Of a stretch of 14,434 nucleotides of DNA, positions 6,246 to 14,216 are shown one piece after another. The DNA is from Desulfarculales bacterium UBA702 (GTDB lineage: Bacteria > Desulfobacterota > Syntrophobacteria > Syntrophobacterales > Syntrophobacteraceae). The stretch lies in the NCBI GenBank assembly GCA_002298165.1, contig DBMI01000119.1, positions 6,430 to 20,863 on the forward strand, given 5' to 3'. The notes under the pieces were generated by a model. That model was given only the letters and a program-made list of their open reading frames with translations, was not told the DNA's origin and ran no database searches. The position numbers were made by a program, and so were the translations under genes. Position 1 is the stretch's first letter; each line of letters starts with the position of its first letter.

Positions 6246-7028
6246 GTGACTAAACGTTAAAATAATAACAATCGCCTACTAATATATCAGGAGATAGATA
6301 TCTTCAACGTCTTTTGTTCCACGATGCTTATCCTCCAGGCTCGGCACGCCCAAAGGTTTGACATTAAATCAAATTGCATGACCCGGCATGCACTGCAAAC
6401 CCTGACGACACATCCATAACGTTCGCTGCAAATTTCGACGGATTTTTAATCATCGGAATTACTCACAATTTTGGTCATATCGCCCATTTCTTGTGTCAAA
6501 TCGCCCAATTCCGGAGTCTCATTTTTTGGGGTCCCTGATGGAAAAATGTTAACGCTGGCTGGGCTTTTAGCCGATAGATAAGTGGGGGTATGGAGATTGC
6601 AAAGAAAGTCCACGTCAGACTAAGCTCATAATGGGCAATTGCATAGATGAGAGCCCGTCCAAGCTTTCCCCCGTCATGACAGCAGCACCGCGCCATAGGT
6701 GCATCATCATCACAGCAGATTCATCTAATAAGGTCTGTGATTTTTGTACAAACCAGGTTGACGGCAATCAATAAGCATGAAATATTCATTCGACGTTGGA
6801 GTCAGCCCAGCGTCTTAACTTATGCACGCCACATTTAAACGTGCGCTGATGCGGATACCAGAACGGCGGGACAATAGACCGAAATTGCAGAGTGATTAAT
6901 ACCAATTTGCAACTAATAGTGTTTGTCAAAAGAATATGATTAACCTCCAGCTCCATGCCAGCCGTAATTTCAAGGAACGAAAGCGGTTGGGAAGAGTCGC
7001 TGGATCCCGAAATCAGGAAGGAGGTGTT
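6246..7028. other. Long non-coding region, possibly holding element remnants
   Basis: About 780 bp between the divergent stress-protein and cytochrome genes carry no convincing gene. Open frames at 6496-6696 and 6786-7094 (minus) lack ribosome binding sites and domains. A direct repeat with a 21-bp period is visible: tcatatcgcccatttc at 6475-6490 and tcaaatcgcccaattc at 6496-6511. Such repeats could be a regulator site or the worn end of an insertion sequence. I checked for a c-di-GMP riboswitch core ahead of the cytochrome and did not find one. Confidence 0.45.
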
Positions 7029-7057
7029 TTGTAAGCAGGGTCGCATAGCTATATATC
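7029..7057 (+). promoter_or_regulatory. Weak candidate promoter for the pentaheme cytochrome
   Basis: TTGTAA (7029-7034) and TATATC (7052-7057) are 17 bases apart, each matching 4 of 6 consensus positions, about 60 bases upstream of the chosen start. The match is weak and other sites are possible. Confidence 0.25.
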
Positions 7058-7118
7058 CATGTTTCAGATCAGAATCGCAGAACCTGAGGCTCAAATCGTA
7101 GTAGCAGGAGGAGGAGGT

Positions 7119-7772
7119 ATGAGGCGAAGCCAGGGAGGGCTGCCGTTTAACGCGGCTACTGTTCTATGGACAACATTAGTAATTCTGTTCCTGGTCGCGG
7201 CATCGACAGCCCAAGCAACCGGACTGAGTGGCAGCAAACACGATTTCTCGACAAAGGGATGGGGGACTACCAACCCCTGCGCATTTTGTCACTCGGTGCA
7301 TGGCATATCAGTACCGGGCAGCAATGCCCCAATGTGGAATCACAAATTGACCACGGCTACTTTCACTTTGTACAGTAGTCCAACACTCAAAAAGACAACA
7401 CAGCAACCTCGAGGCCCGTCAAAGCTCTGTCTATCCTGTCATGACGGCACGGTGGCAATAGACTCCTACGGCACCCGGACCGGAACACATTATGCGACGG
7501 GCGCGGCAAACATGACAACCAACCTTAGTAACGATCATCCCATAAGCATCCAGTGGGACCATCAAACTCTAAGTGCATCAAGCTCTTGCACGGCCTGTCA
7601 TTTTGATGTGTCGAACAATTCCACCACCTACACTCCAATGTATTCTGATGGAGGCACCCACTATATGGAATGCGGTTCATGCCATGAACCACATGACACA
7701 ACGGGGCAGGTAAAGATGCTCCGCTATACGATGAGCGGGTCGCAGATGTGCCTTCTATGCCATGGGAAATAG
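7119..7772 (+). CDS. Secreted pentaheme c-type cytochrome (doubled CXXCH type)
   Basis: A 217-residue protein with a Sec signal peptide: Arg-Arg start, hydrophobic core at about 12-28, likely cut after AQA (Ala33). It has five CXXCH heme sites at 54-58, 104-108, 157-161, 185-189 and 211-215, and several extra histidines that could be distal ligands. CAFCHSVHG and CGSCHEPHD are typical of doubled-CXXCH cytochromes. Such proteins carry electrons in the periplasm or outside the cell in metal- and sulfate-reducing bacteria. The fifth heme site ends two residues before the stop. I chose the ATG at 7119-7121 because a strong AGGAGGAGGAGG-type ribosome binding site (7106-7117) lies directly before it and it puts the signal peptide at the N-terminus; an ATG at 7059 would add 20 unrelated residues. 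No partner gene is adjacent. Confidence 0.88.
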   Translation: MRRSQGGLPFNAATVLWTTLVILFLVAASTAQATGLSGSKHDFSTKGWGTTNPCAFCHSVHGISVPGSNAPMWNHKLTTATFTLYSSPTLKKTTQQPRGPSKLCLSCHDGTVAIDSYGTRTGTHYATGAANMTTNLSNDHPISIQWDHQTLSASSSCTACHFDVSNNSTTYTPMYSDGGTHYMECGSCHEPHDTTGQVKMLRYTMSGSQMCLLCHGK

Positions 7773-7833
7773 GAACTAAATAACCCGACAAAAATCTGAT
7801 CGCGGCGATTAGAATAGATACCGGATCTAGACA

Positions 7834-7864
7834 GAGGGGCTTTGCGCAAGATGCAAATCCCCTC
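7834..7864. terminator. Hairpin terminator between convergent cytochrome and helicase genes
   Basis: Arms at 7834-7845 (gaggggctttgc) and 7853-7864 (gcaaatcccctc) pair with a single mismatch around a 7-base loop. The hairpin lies 62 bases past the cytochrome stop codon and 27 bases past the helicase stop codon. There is no long T run on either side, so it may act in both directions with help or mainly protect 3' ends. Confidence 0.6.
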
Positions 7865-7891
7865 TTCCAATTCGTAAGCGGGAAGCCACCT

Positions 7892-9823
7892 TTAAGGATG
7901 AGACTTCAAAAACTGATCCAGTTCATCCATCGAGCGTACCACCCGGCAAGGTGGGAGGCTTTTCAGGAAGAGTTGTCCGTAGGATTTGGTAAATAGCCGG
8001 ATATCGAAAAGCGCTATTATACCCCGGTCGGCAGATGAGCGGATGAGACGGCCAATCCCCTGCTTCAACTGGATTGCAGCCCTGGGCACGGAGTACTCAT
8101 AGAAAGAGTTCTTTCCGTCGCGGGCGAGCTTATCCAATCGGGCGGCAGTAACGGGATCGTCGGGGACTTCGAAAGGAAGCTTGTCGATGATTAGGCAGCT
8201 AAGCGATTCTCCGGGAACGTCTATCCCCTGCCAGAAAGAACTAGTCGCCAAAAGCACCGAATCAACGGTATCCCTGAACTCCTGGAGCAGCGCACGTTTT
8301 GTTTTCTGCCCCTGCATGAGCAGCGGGAAAGGGATGCGGCCTTCCAGGAGTTTATGGACCTCGTGCATATTGCGGTAGCTTGTAAATAGTAAAAGTGCGC
8401 GACCCTGGGTTTTATTGATGATATCGGCCGACTGATCGGCCATTTCAGAGCAAAATGCGCGGTCCGAGGGCGCCGGGAATCTGTACGGAATATAGGCGAT
8501 TGCCTGCCTCTCGAAATCGAAGGGAGAATGAAAAAGAAGTTCGCGGCTCTCGTCGGGAACCCCGATCGACTTTCGTAAGAAGGCAAACGAGCCCGCAACC
8601 GATAGAGTAGCGGAAGTCATCACCACTGCCTGATTTTTTGGGAACAAAAGCTCACGCATTACCGGAGCGACATCTATCGGGGTCCCGTTAAGATGCGCTG
8701 CCTGCTGGGTCAGCTCGCACCAGTAGACCAGGGAGGGATCTTCCTGGTCGATAAGCGATTGAAGACTGTCGGCAATCTCGCTGCTGTACCGGCCGAGGCT
8801 TCCCAGCGTCTCCATCTTCTCCGAAAAAGGCTCAACAGATGACCGCAGCTCCTGCAGGGCGTGCGCGATCTGCCGCGTGGTGTTCCTGAAGTCCTCGCCC
8901 GCCCTGTCCGCCTCGAATCGGTACCGCCCAGCCCCGCCACGCGACTCAAAGACATTGTGGTGGAAAAGCCGGCTTAGGACTTCGAGCTGCTGAGCTATTG
9001 TCTGTATGGATTTGAGTCCAGGGTTTTTAACTTCCCGCCGGCATTCCCGCAGGATGTCACGCGCAAACTGGTCGAGTCCGCCGCTGCTGAAATGTATGCC
9101 GAAATAGTCGGTTATTACGCCCTCGAGTTGGTGGGCCTCATCAAAGACAATCGCTTCATAATCGGGGATTACGGGATTGATCTCCCTTGCCCGCAATGCA
9201 AGGTCCGCGAAGAAAAGGTGGTGATTTACCACGAGGATCTGAGCGCGCGCGGCCTCATTCCGCAGGCGCGTCAGGTGACATCTCGAAATTTCGGAGCACT
9301 GCTGCCCCAGGCATAACTCCCTGCTTGCGCAAACCTCCATCCAGGTCCTGAAGTTGTCAGGCAGCCACTCGATTTCGGAGCGGTCGCCGGTGGGGCTTGT
9401 CGCGGCCCATTTCTGAAAGCGCCGGAAGAGCTTTGCGTCCTCTTTGCTCCAAAGGGTCGGCTGATAGCAGAATTCGAGAAACCGGCGTCGGCAAAGGTAG
9501 TTTCGCCGTCCTTTCAGGCATATGGCCTTTAACCTGGGGTCCAGGTGCTTACGCAAAAATGGAATGTCTTGGTCGAGTATCTGGTCCTGGAGGGTTTTGG
9601 TACCGGTCGATATAATGACCTTTTTGCCGCTCAAAATGGCCGGAACGAGATAGGCCCAGGTCTTGCCGGTACCCGTTCCAGCCTCGACAACCAGGGGCCT
9701 CTCGGAGCGGAAGCATTCAAATACCGCCTGTGCCATCTCCAACTGGCCCTCGCGAAACTCGAAACTGTTCACGCCCGAGGCAAGAATCCCCTCCGGCCCG
9801 AAATATTTTTCCATGCTGTTCAT
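7892..9823 (-). CDS. dinG: DinG-family (XPD-like) ATP-dependent DNA helicase with 4Fe-4S cluster
   Basis: A 643-residue superfamily 2 helicase. In order it has an EFREGQLEMA Q-motif-like block (22-31), Walker A AGTGTGKT (48-55), DEAH box (228-231) and motif VI QGIGRLIRSS (588-597). Four cysteines sit between Walker A and the DEAH box at 111, 171, 176 and 182. Their spacing of x4 and x5 in the last three matches the iron-sulfur cluster of E. coli DinG. Such enzymes unwind DNA 5' to 3', resolving R-loops and D-loops or helping in damage responses. No exonuclease domain is fused at the N-terminus. The ATG at 9823 has no strong ribosome binding site; an ATG three codons later is the alternative. 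It starts 15 bases after the PilZ gene, so the two are probably co-transcribed, possibly with translational coupling. Confidence 0.9.
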   Translation of the reverse strand: MNSMEKYFGPEGILASGVNSFEFREGQLEMAQAVFECFRSERPLVVEAGTGTGKTWAYLVPAILSGKKVIISTGTKTLQDQILDQDIPFLRKHLDPRLKAICLKGRRNYLCRRRFLEFCYQPTLWSKEDAKLFRRFQKWAATSPTGDRSEIEWLPDNFRTWMEVCASRELCLGQQCSEISRCHLTRLRNEAARAQILVVNHHLFFADLALRAREINPVIPDYEAIVFDEAHQLEGVITDYFGIHFSSGGLDQFARDILRECRREVKNPGLKSIQTIAQQLEVLSRLFHHNVFESRGGAGRYRFEADRAGEDFRNTTRQIAHALQELRSSVEPFSEKMETLGSLGRYSSEIADSLQSLIDQEDPSLVYWCELTQQAAHLNGTPIDVAPVMRELLFPKNQAVVMTSATLSVAGSFAFLRKSIGVPDESRELLFHSPFDFERQAIAYIPYRFPAPSDRAFCSEMADQSADIINKTQGRALLLFTSYRNMHEVHKLLEGRIPFPLLMQGQKTKRALLQEFRDTVDSVLLATSSFWQGIDVPGESLSCLIIDKLPFEVPDDPVTAARLDKLARDGKNSFYEYSVPRAAIQLKQGIGRLIRSSADRGIIALFDIRLFTKSYGQLFLKSLPPCRVVRSMDELDQFLKSHP

Positions 9824-9838
9824 AAAGGATCTGCCGAA

Positions 9839-10492
9839 CTAGGGAAGCAAAGTGGCTAACTGCATTATGTACTCATTAATATCAGCTATTATGGGTTCAT
9901 CGTTGTCACAAAATCTGATGTTGAAAAATGCTCCTTTGCTTTCGGGTTGAATGCGCAATATCTCACCGTGAACAATCTTTTCGATTTCACCATGGTTCAG
10001 TTTGAAAACTAAATCGACCTTCGTGCCGACCTGTGATTGTGACCTGCTTCCACTAACCGAGCGCGTGAAATATCTGCATCCGCCGGAGCTGATATTGACG
10101 ATTATTCCGGCATGTTCCATCGTCGTTCCGGAGTTAAAGCCTATTTTAGCGGGTATCTTGCACTCAATTCTTCGGGATTTTCTCAGATTTCGGTATCCCT
10201 TACTTTCCGGGAAAGTTGTAACTATCAGCCGAACGGGTTTTAAAACAGTACTGATGATGTTGCACTCGAAATTAACTATGCGCCCCATCGATACCATGGC
10301 ACCTATCACTCTTGAACCGTCTTCGATCTTGGATTCGATACCGCTGACCTTTGGCATCTCGATTATCAGATATTGCGGTGCTTTAAATCCGACGATGTTT
10401 GTCTTGTAGCCGCGATTTTCTCCAGAAAGCTGCAGGAGCAAGGCACTTCCGATTTCTATTGGCCATTTATGAAACAGATTATTCGCATCCAC
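9839..10492 (-). CDS. PilZ-domain cyclic-di-GMP-binding protein (YcgR-like)
   Basis: The protein is 217 residues from the chosen start. Residues 10-95 form an N-terminal YcgR-like beta domain (WPIEIGSALLLQL, then EMPKVSGIE). Residues about 101-210 are a PilZ domain with both c-di-GMP motifs intact: RKSRR (Arg104, Arg108) and NISSGG (Asn133, Ser135, Gly138). It should bind c-di-GMP and pass the signal to motility, polysaccharide or another partner; no target is encoded nearby. The start is uncertain. I prefer the GTG at 10490-10492 because GAGG lies 7 bases upstream and family members start about ten residues before WPIEIG. An ATG at 10576 and a TTG at 10753 are in frame, but have no good ribosome binding site and add residues with no domain. 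It lies 15 bases upstream of the helicase gene. Confidence 0.8.
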   Translation of the reverse strand: MDANNLFHKWPIEIGSALLLQLSGENRGYKTNIVGFKAPQYLIIEMPKVSGIESKIEDGSRVIGAMVSMGRIVNFECNIISTVLKPVRLIVTTFPESKGYRNLRKSRRIECKIPAKIGFNSGTTMEHAGIIVNISSGGCRYFTRSVSGSRSQSQVGTKVDLVFKLNHGEIEKIVHGEILRIQPESKGAFFNIRFCDNDEPIIADINEYIMQLATLLP

Positions 10493-10791
10493 GTTTCCGC
10501 CTCGATAGGTGTCCACACACCTGAAAATATCACCGGCCAGTTTATGTTCTCTATTCTTGGAACCCCGGTGCGGCATAGTTAGAAGGAAGTTCCGAGCCCC
10601 AAGAATATGCCGGAACAGCGGGCGGGTCAACCAGGAACCAAATTGAGGAGCTTTAAGGGACTTGCCCAGTTTCTCCTTCAATCGAAGTTCGCCTCTTATC
10701 CATACCCCATGGGCGCAATGGAAAAGCCAACAATCTAAAGAATCTAAAGCCAAGGTCCTGCTGCATCAGAGGGAGTTTGTGATTTTTTGGA
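10493..10791. other. Divergent intergenic region; possible N-terminal extension of the PilZ gene
   Basis: The minus-strand frame of the PilZ gene stays open to 10753, so part of this stretch may be coding if a TTG (10753) or ATG (10576) start is used. The translated extension has no recognisable domain. No promoter for the PilZ-helicase pair stood out. Confidence 0.35.
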
Positions 10792-10820
10792 TTGACAATG
10801 GATGCGATCTGGCCGATATT
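10792..10820 (+). promoter_or_regulatory. Strong candidate sigma70-type promoter of the arsenic operon
   Basis: A perfect -35 box TTGACA (10792-10797), a 17-base spacer and a -10-like GATATT (10815-10820, 4 of 6 matches) lie upstream of the AbrB-like gene. The expected transcription start is near 10827, giving a leader of about 55 nt. Confidence 0.55.
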
Positions 10821-10830
10821 TCTGACTGCA

Positions 10831-10842
10831 CTGATTAATCAG
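10831..10842. promoter_or_regulatory. Palindromic candidate operator just downstream of the promoter
   Basis: CTGATTAATCAG is a perfect 12-bp palindrome beginning about four bases past the expected transcription start. Its position would let a bound repressor block the operon. The AbrB-like protein encoded next is the obvious candidate for binding, as AbrB/SpoVT proteins often control their own operons, but the sequence does not show which protein binds. Confidence 0.4.
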
Positions 10843-10882
10843 GTTCCACCACATGCTCTTGATTATTTTGAAAGGACGGAAG

Positions 10883-11152
10883 ATGAAGAATAAAGAATCC
10901 GGCTGTTCTCCGGAGGCAAAAAACTCCTGCTGCAAGGTCGAATCCCTCGTCACGGTCGATGAGCGCGGGCAGATGGTGCTGCCAAAGGATCTGCGAGAGA
11001 AGGCCAATATACGGGCAGGTGACAAAATGGCCCTTATCAGTTGGCTGAAAGATGGTGAGATTTGCTGCTTTACCCTCATCAAGGCCGATGCCCTGGCTGA
11101 GCGCGTGAAGGAATTTCTCGGCCCAGTGCTCAAGGGAATAGACCTGGAATGA
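10883..11152 (+). CDS. Cysteine-rich AbrB/SpoVT-like protein (HgcAB-associated type)
   Basis: A small 89-residue protein with one AbrB/SpoVT swapped-hairpin domain (VTVDERGQMVLPKDLREKAN, about 23-42), normally a dimeric DNA-binding fold. It adds cysteines at 8, 16 and 17 before the domain and a Cys-Cys pair at 61-62, a layout that could bind arsenite, mercury or another soft metal. It resembles the family I know as 'HgcAB-associated protein', found near mercury-methylation genes and with arsenite methyltransferases; that recollection is not checked. No hgcA or hgcB is in the window. The start is the ATG at 10883, preceded by AAAGGA; an upstream ATG (10853) adds ten unlike residues. It is the first gene of the operon, 74 bases before arsM. 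It is probably a metal(loid)-responsive regulator. Confidence 0.78.
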   Translation: MKNKESGCSPEAKNSCCKVESLVTVDERGQMVLPKDLREKANIRAGDKMALISWLKDGEICCFTLIKADALAERVKEFLGPVLKGIDLE

Positions 11153-11226
11153 AATTCTAAAGAACTCAGCCGGTTGATGCCCGGTTGGAACTTTCGGGTA
11201 CCCGGCACAATTCAGGGGAGATCATT

Positions 11227-12051
11227 ATGGAACCGGAAAAGACGAAAGAAATCGTCAGGTCACGCTATGCTAAAGTCGCGCTCGAAGGAATTCCGTGCTG
11301 CGGGACCGGTAAGTCCTGCCGGGGAGCCTCCGGGAATGAAATAAGCAAGACAATAGGCTACGGTGAATCGGATTTAAATTCAGTACCCGAAGGGGCAAAT
11401 CTTGGGCTCGGTTGTGGTAATCCGGTTGCGCTTGCTATGCTGAAGGAAGGGGATGCAGTGCTAGACCTGGGTTCTGGAGCCGGCTTCGATGCATTTCTTT
11501 CAGCCGGCCGTGTGGGGAATTCAGGCAAAGTAATCGGTGTGGACATGACTCCGGAGATGATTCGGAAGGCAAACGAAAACGCGGTGAAGGGCGGTTTTCA
11601 AAACGTCGAGTTCAGATTGGGAGAAATCGAGAGCCTCCCCCTTTCCGATTGCGAAGTGGATGTTATTATCTCAAACTGCGTGATCAATCTTTCTCCCGAT
11701 AAAAAGCGAGTTTTCAAAGAGGCTTTTCGCGTACTCAAGCCAGGCGGGCGAATAATGATTTCCGATCTGGTATTGCTCAAGACTTTGCCCGAGGCGGTAA
11801 GGAACTCCGTTGAAGCCTACGTCGGCTGCATTGCCGGAGCCATCCACAAAGATGCATATCTGGCAGCCATAAAGGATGCAGGTTTCGTGGATGTGACCAT
11901 TGCCGCGGAAGATATTTACCCTGTAAAATTGGCTGTAAACGATCCCATCGCCAAGGCTATTTTCTCCGACACCTCCACACTCTCCGAATATGCGGAAGAC
12001 ATATCGGGATCGGTTGCCAGCATTAAGGTCAGCGCAGTGAAGCCGGGCTGA
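11227..12051 (+). CDS. arsM: Arsenite S-adenosylmethionine methyltransferase
   Basis: A 274-residue class I SAM-dependent methyltransferase of the ArsM type. It transfers methyl groups from SAM to As(III), giving mono-, di- and trimethylated arsenicals, in the cytoplasm. The SAM-binding motif VLDLGSGAGFDAFLSAG spans 78-94. The signature cysteines that bind arsenite are present: Cys63 (GLGCGNP), Cys151 (SNCVINL) and Cys201 (GCIAGA). N-terminal Cys24 and Cys25 (IPCCG), with Cys31, can supply the extra disulfide-exchange cysteine. RVLKPGGRIMISDLV (168-182) is the usual methyltransferase post-motif. The start is the ATG at 11227 with AGGGGAG just upstream; the frame is open to a TTG at 11185, which lacks support. 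It sits second in the operon and 41 bases before the molybdopterin enzyme. Confidence 0.92.
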   Translation: MEPEKTKEIVRSRYAKVALEGIPCCGTGKSCRGASGNEISKTIGYGESDLNSVPEGANLGLGCGNPVALAMLKEGDAVLDLGSGAGFDAFLSAGRVGNSGKVIGVDMTPEMIRKANENAVKGGFQNVEFRLGEIESLPLSDCEVDVIISNCVINLSPDKKRVFKEAFRVLKPGGRIMISDLVLLKTLPEAVRNSVEAYVGCIAGAIHKDAYLAAIKDAGFVDVTIAAEDIYPVKLAVNDPIAKAIFSDTSTLSEYAEDISGSVASIKVSAVKPG

Positions 12052-12092
12052 ACTGCTTGCTTGGTAATCTTTAACCCCAGGAAATTGGCAAC

Positions 12093-14003
12093 ATGAAGAC
12101 AATCAGCGCATGCACCCTCGATTGTCCCGATGCGTGCTCCCTTTTAATTGAAAGGGATCGGCAAGGCGGGATCAGTATCAGTGGAAACCCCGAACATCCA
12201 TTTACGGCCGGGATCGTCTGCAAGAAGATACATAGCTTTCCAAAGCGTCTGACCAGTCCCAACAGGATATTGGAGCCGCTTTTGCGAGAGGGTGCCGCCT
12301 GGAAGGCAATCTCGTGGGATGCGGCACTGGACCTCTGCGCGGAGAAGATCCAGAAGTACCGAAAAGAGCCTTCTTCCATTCTCCACCTTTGGGCAGGCGG
12401 GTACAAAGGGATATTGCACATGGCCCCGGCGCTCTTTTTTGGCGAGCTTGGAGCCAGTACCGGACGGGGTTCGCTGTGTAATGCCGCGGGTAATGCCGCC
12501 TGCAAGGCAGATTTCGGGGCAGGAGATACAAACGATCCGCTCGACCTTCTTAAAGCCGGCGGGATAGCCAATTGGGGCAGGGACTTTTCACGATGCTCGG
12601 TACACCAGGCCGCGCTTGTTCGGCGTGCCCGTACAGCGGGAGCACGGGTACTCACAATCTCACCGGGAGGTGACGAAAATGGGACCTTCTCGGACGAGAT
12701 TATAAGGATTCGGCCCGGAACTGACCGCTATCTTGCTGCAGCGGTTATGGGACTATTTATCGAGCGGGGACAGGTTCGGGAATCAATTATCGAGCATACG
12801 GACAACTGGCCCGCCTTCAAAGCAGTTGTTGAAAACAGCTCTTTTGATGAAATGATTGGAGGCTGTGGTGTTTCGCGTGAAGATGTCCAAAGTATCTTCG
12901 AATTTTACTCACAACCCGCTCCCGTAGCCACATTGATCGGCTGGGGTCTCCAGCGGTACCTTTTCGGGGGCGAGAACGTCCGTTTCATAAATGCCCTGGC
13001 GCTCCTATCCGGAAATATCGGGATATCCGGAGGCGGGACAAGCTTTACATTTTCTTCCGTCAGAAATTTCAACCGCTCGTGGGCAACCCCCTCGAACAAA
13101 GCGCCGAGGAGGTCATTTCCAATGCCTGTCATGGGCAGGGAAATTACAGATTCCGTGGATCCACCGATCAGAATGGCATGGGTAAACTGCTGCAATATCA
13201 TAAACCAGGCCCCTGACTCGGCCCTTACGGCAAAGGCTTTCGAAAGTATCGAATTCAAAGTGGTGGTGGATGCCTTTATGAACGACACCGCCGAGAGGGC
13301 GGACCTTGTGCTGCCGTGCGCACTGATGCTCGAGAAGGAAGACATAGTAGGATCATCTCTCCACAACTACGTCAACTATGCCGGAAAGGTCACGGATCCA
13401 CCCGGCGAAGCCAGAACCGACTTCTGGATTGTCTCGGAACTCGGCAAAAGACTCGACCCGCCGATACTAATGCCTGAGATGGAGGAGTGTTTACGCTCAT
13501 CGCTTGATTCTCCCTTTCTGGAGACTTCACTCGAAGAGCTCCGGACAAAGGGATTTGTACAGGCAAAACGGGGCGCAATTGCTTTCGAGGGAATGAAACT
13601 CGGCCATAAGGATGGAAAGTATCGTTTCCCTGAAGGGCTGAGCCCTGAGCCCCCTGCCCCGGCAGGCTATCCTTTGCGGCTTTTGACACTGATCCGCAAG
13701 GAGGCAATCCATTCTCAAATACTCCCTGAAGATCATAATTTACTGCCGACGGTACGAATTTCCTCTAATAATCCGATGCTGGCGGCTATTGATACCAACC
13801 GCGATGTGTTTCTCGCTTCCCCTCTGGGCAGGATCAAAGTCAGGGTCGAACCGGAGCCGGACCTTCATCCTGACGTGGTAGTCTATAGGCGCGGCGACTG
13901 GATGAAATCGGGCGGCGGCGTAAATCAGATAATAGAATCGAAGATGACCGATATCGGCCAGGGTGCGGCATACTATGCCCAATATGTGAGACTCGAAAAT
14001 TAA
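12093..14003 (+). CDS. Cytoplasmic molybdopterin oxidoreductase (DMSO reductase family)
   Basis: A 636-residue molybdenum or tungsten enzyme binding bis-MGD and one 4Fe-4S cluster. The cluster motif is Cys7, Cys11, Cys15 and Cys43, followed by Lys44. Then come the catalytic segment GRGSLCNAAG, in which Cys129 is the likely metal ligand, an MGD-binding stretch near 155-195 (GGIANWGRDFSRC), and a C-terminal dinucleotide-binding domain from about 540 (PTVRISSNNP). There is no twin-arginine signal, so it should work in the cytoplasm. It is shorter than AioA or ArrA and lacks AioA's 3Fe-4S pattern, so neither arsenite oxidase nor arsenate reductase is supported. Its substrate is unknown. Its place right after arsM suggests a redox step on arsenic or methylarsenic, but this is inference. 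ATG at 12093, with AGGA 10 bases upstream. No electron-transfer subunit follows. Confidence 0.88.
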   Translation: MKTISACTLDCPDACSLLIERDRQGGISISGNPEHPFTAGIVCKKIHSFPKRLTSPNRILEPLLREGAAWKAISWDAALDLCAEKIQKYRKEPSSILHLWAGGYKGILHMAPALFFGELGASTGRGSLCNAAGNAACKADFGAGDTNDPLDLLKAGGIANWGRDFSRCSVHQAALVRRARTAGARVLTISPGGDENGTFSDEIIRIRPGTDRYLAAAVMGLFIERGQVRESIIEHTDNWPAFKAVVENSSFDEMIGGCGVSREDVQSIFEFYSQPAPVATLIGWGLQRYLFGGENVRFINALALLSGNIGISGGGTSFTFSSVRNFNRSWATPSNKAPRRSFPMPVMGREITDSVDPPIRMAWVNCCNIINQAPDSALTAKAFESIEFKVVVDAFMNDTAERADLVLPCALMLEKEDIVGSSLHNYVNYAGKVTDPPGEARTDFWIVSELGKRLDPPILMPEMEECLRSSLDSPFLETSLEELRTKGFVQAKRGAIAFEGMKLGHKDGKYRFPEGLSPEPPAPAGYPLRLLTLIRKEAIHSQILPEDHNLLPTVRISSNNPMLAAIDTNRDVFLASPLGRIKVRVEPEPDLHPDVVVYRRGDWMKSGGGVNQIIESKMTDIGQGAAYYAQYVRLEN

Positions 14004-14110
14004 GCATTAGGCTGTGGCGCGGCATCCCCTGGAGGTCATTCCTTGTGCCTCTGGCGGGAGGGTGGGCACAGTGCTTCATCGGCTGTCCCCAAAGGAGTTG
14101 CGGTATGCAT

Positions 14111-14190
14111 TCCCCTCCCTCCCGCCGGTGGAGGGGAGGTTTCCCTCAATTTCGGCCGTTTTTCCCACTCGTGTTTGGGCAGCAATCCAG
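14111..14190 (+). repeat. Dispersed repeat A, copy 2 (related to 15-105)
   Basis: Same order of blocks as 15-105: cccctcc ... ggagggg inverted arms, then 'caatttcggcc', a T-rich part, and 'tttgggcagcaatcc'. The orientation is the same. It lies in the roughly 430-bp gene-free stretch after the molybdopterin enzyme, which is otherwise filled with the two palindromic repeats listed next. I see no clear intrinsic terminator for the operon in this stretch. Confidence 0.6.
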
Positions 14191-14216
14191 GGAGAGTTTC
14201 CATAACCGAGGGTAGC

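Noticed and set aside
6900..7118. c-di-GMP riboswitch ahead of the cytochrome gene
   Set aside because: Such switches are common before cytochromes in related bacteria, but the conserved core sequences were not found here.
10883..11152. Evidence for mercury methylation in this window
   Set aside because: The AbrB-like protein resembles one named after HgcAB, but no hgcA or hgcB gene is present, so mercury methylation cannot be claimed.
12093..14003. Arsenite oxidase AioA or arsenate reductase ArrA
   Set aside because: The protein is much shorter, has no export signal and no small subunit, and its cluster motif is not that of AioA.
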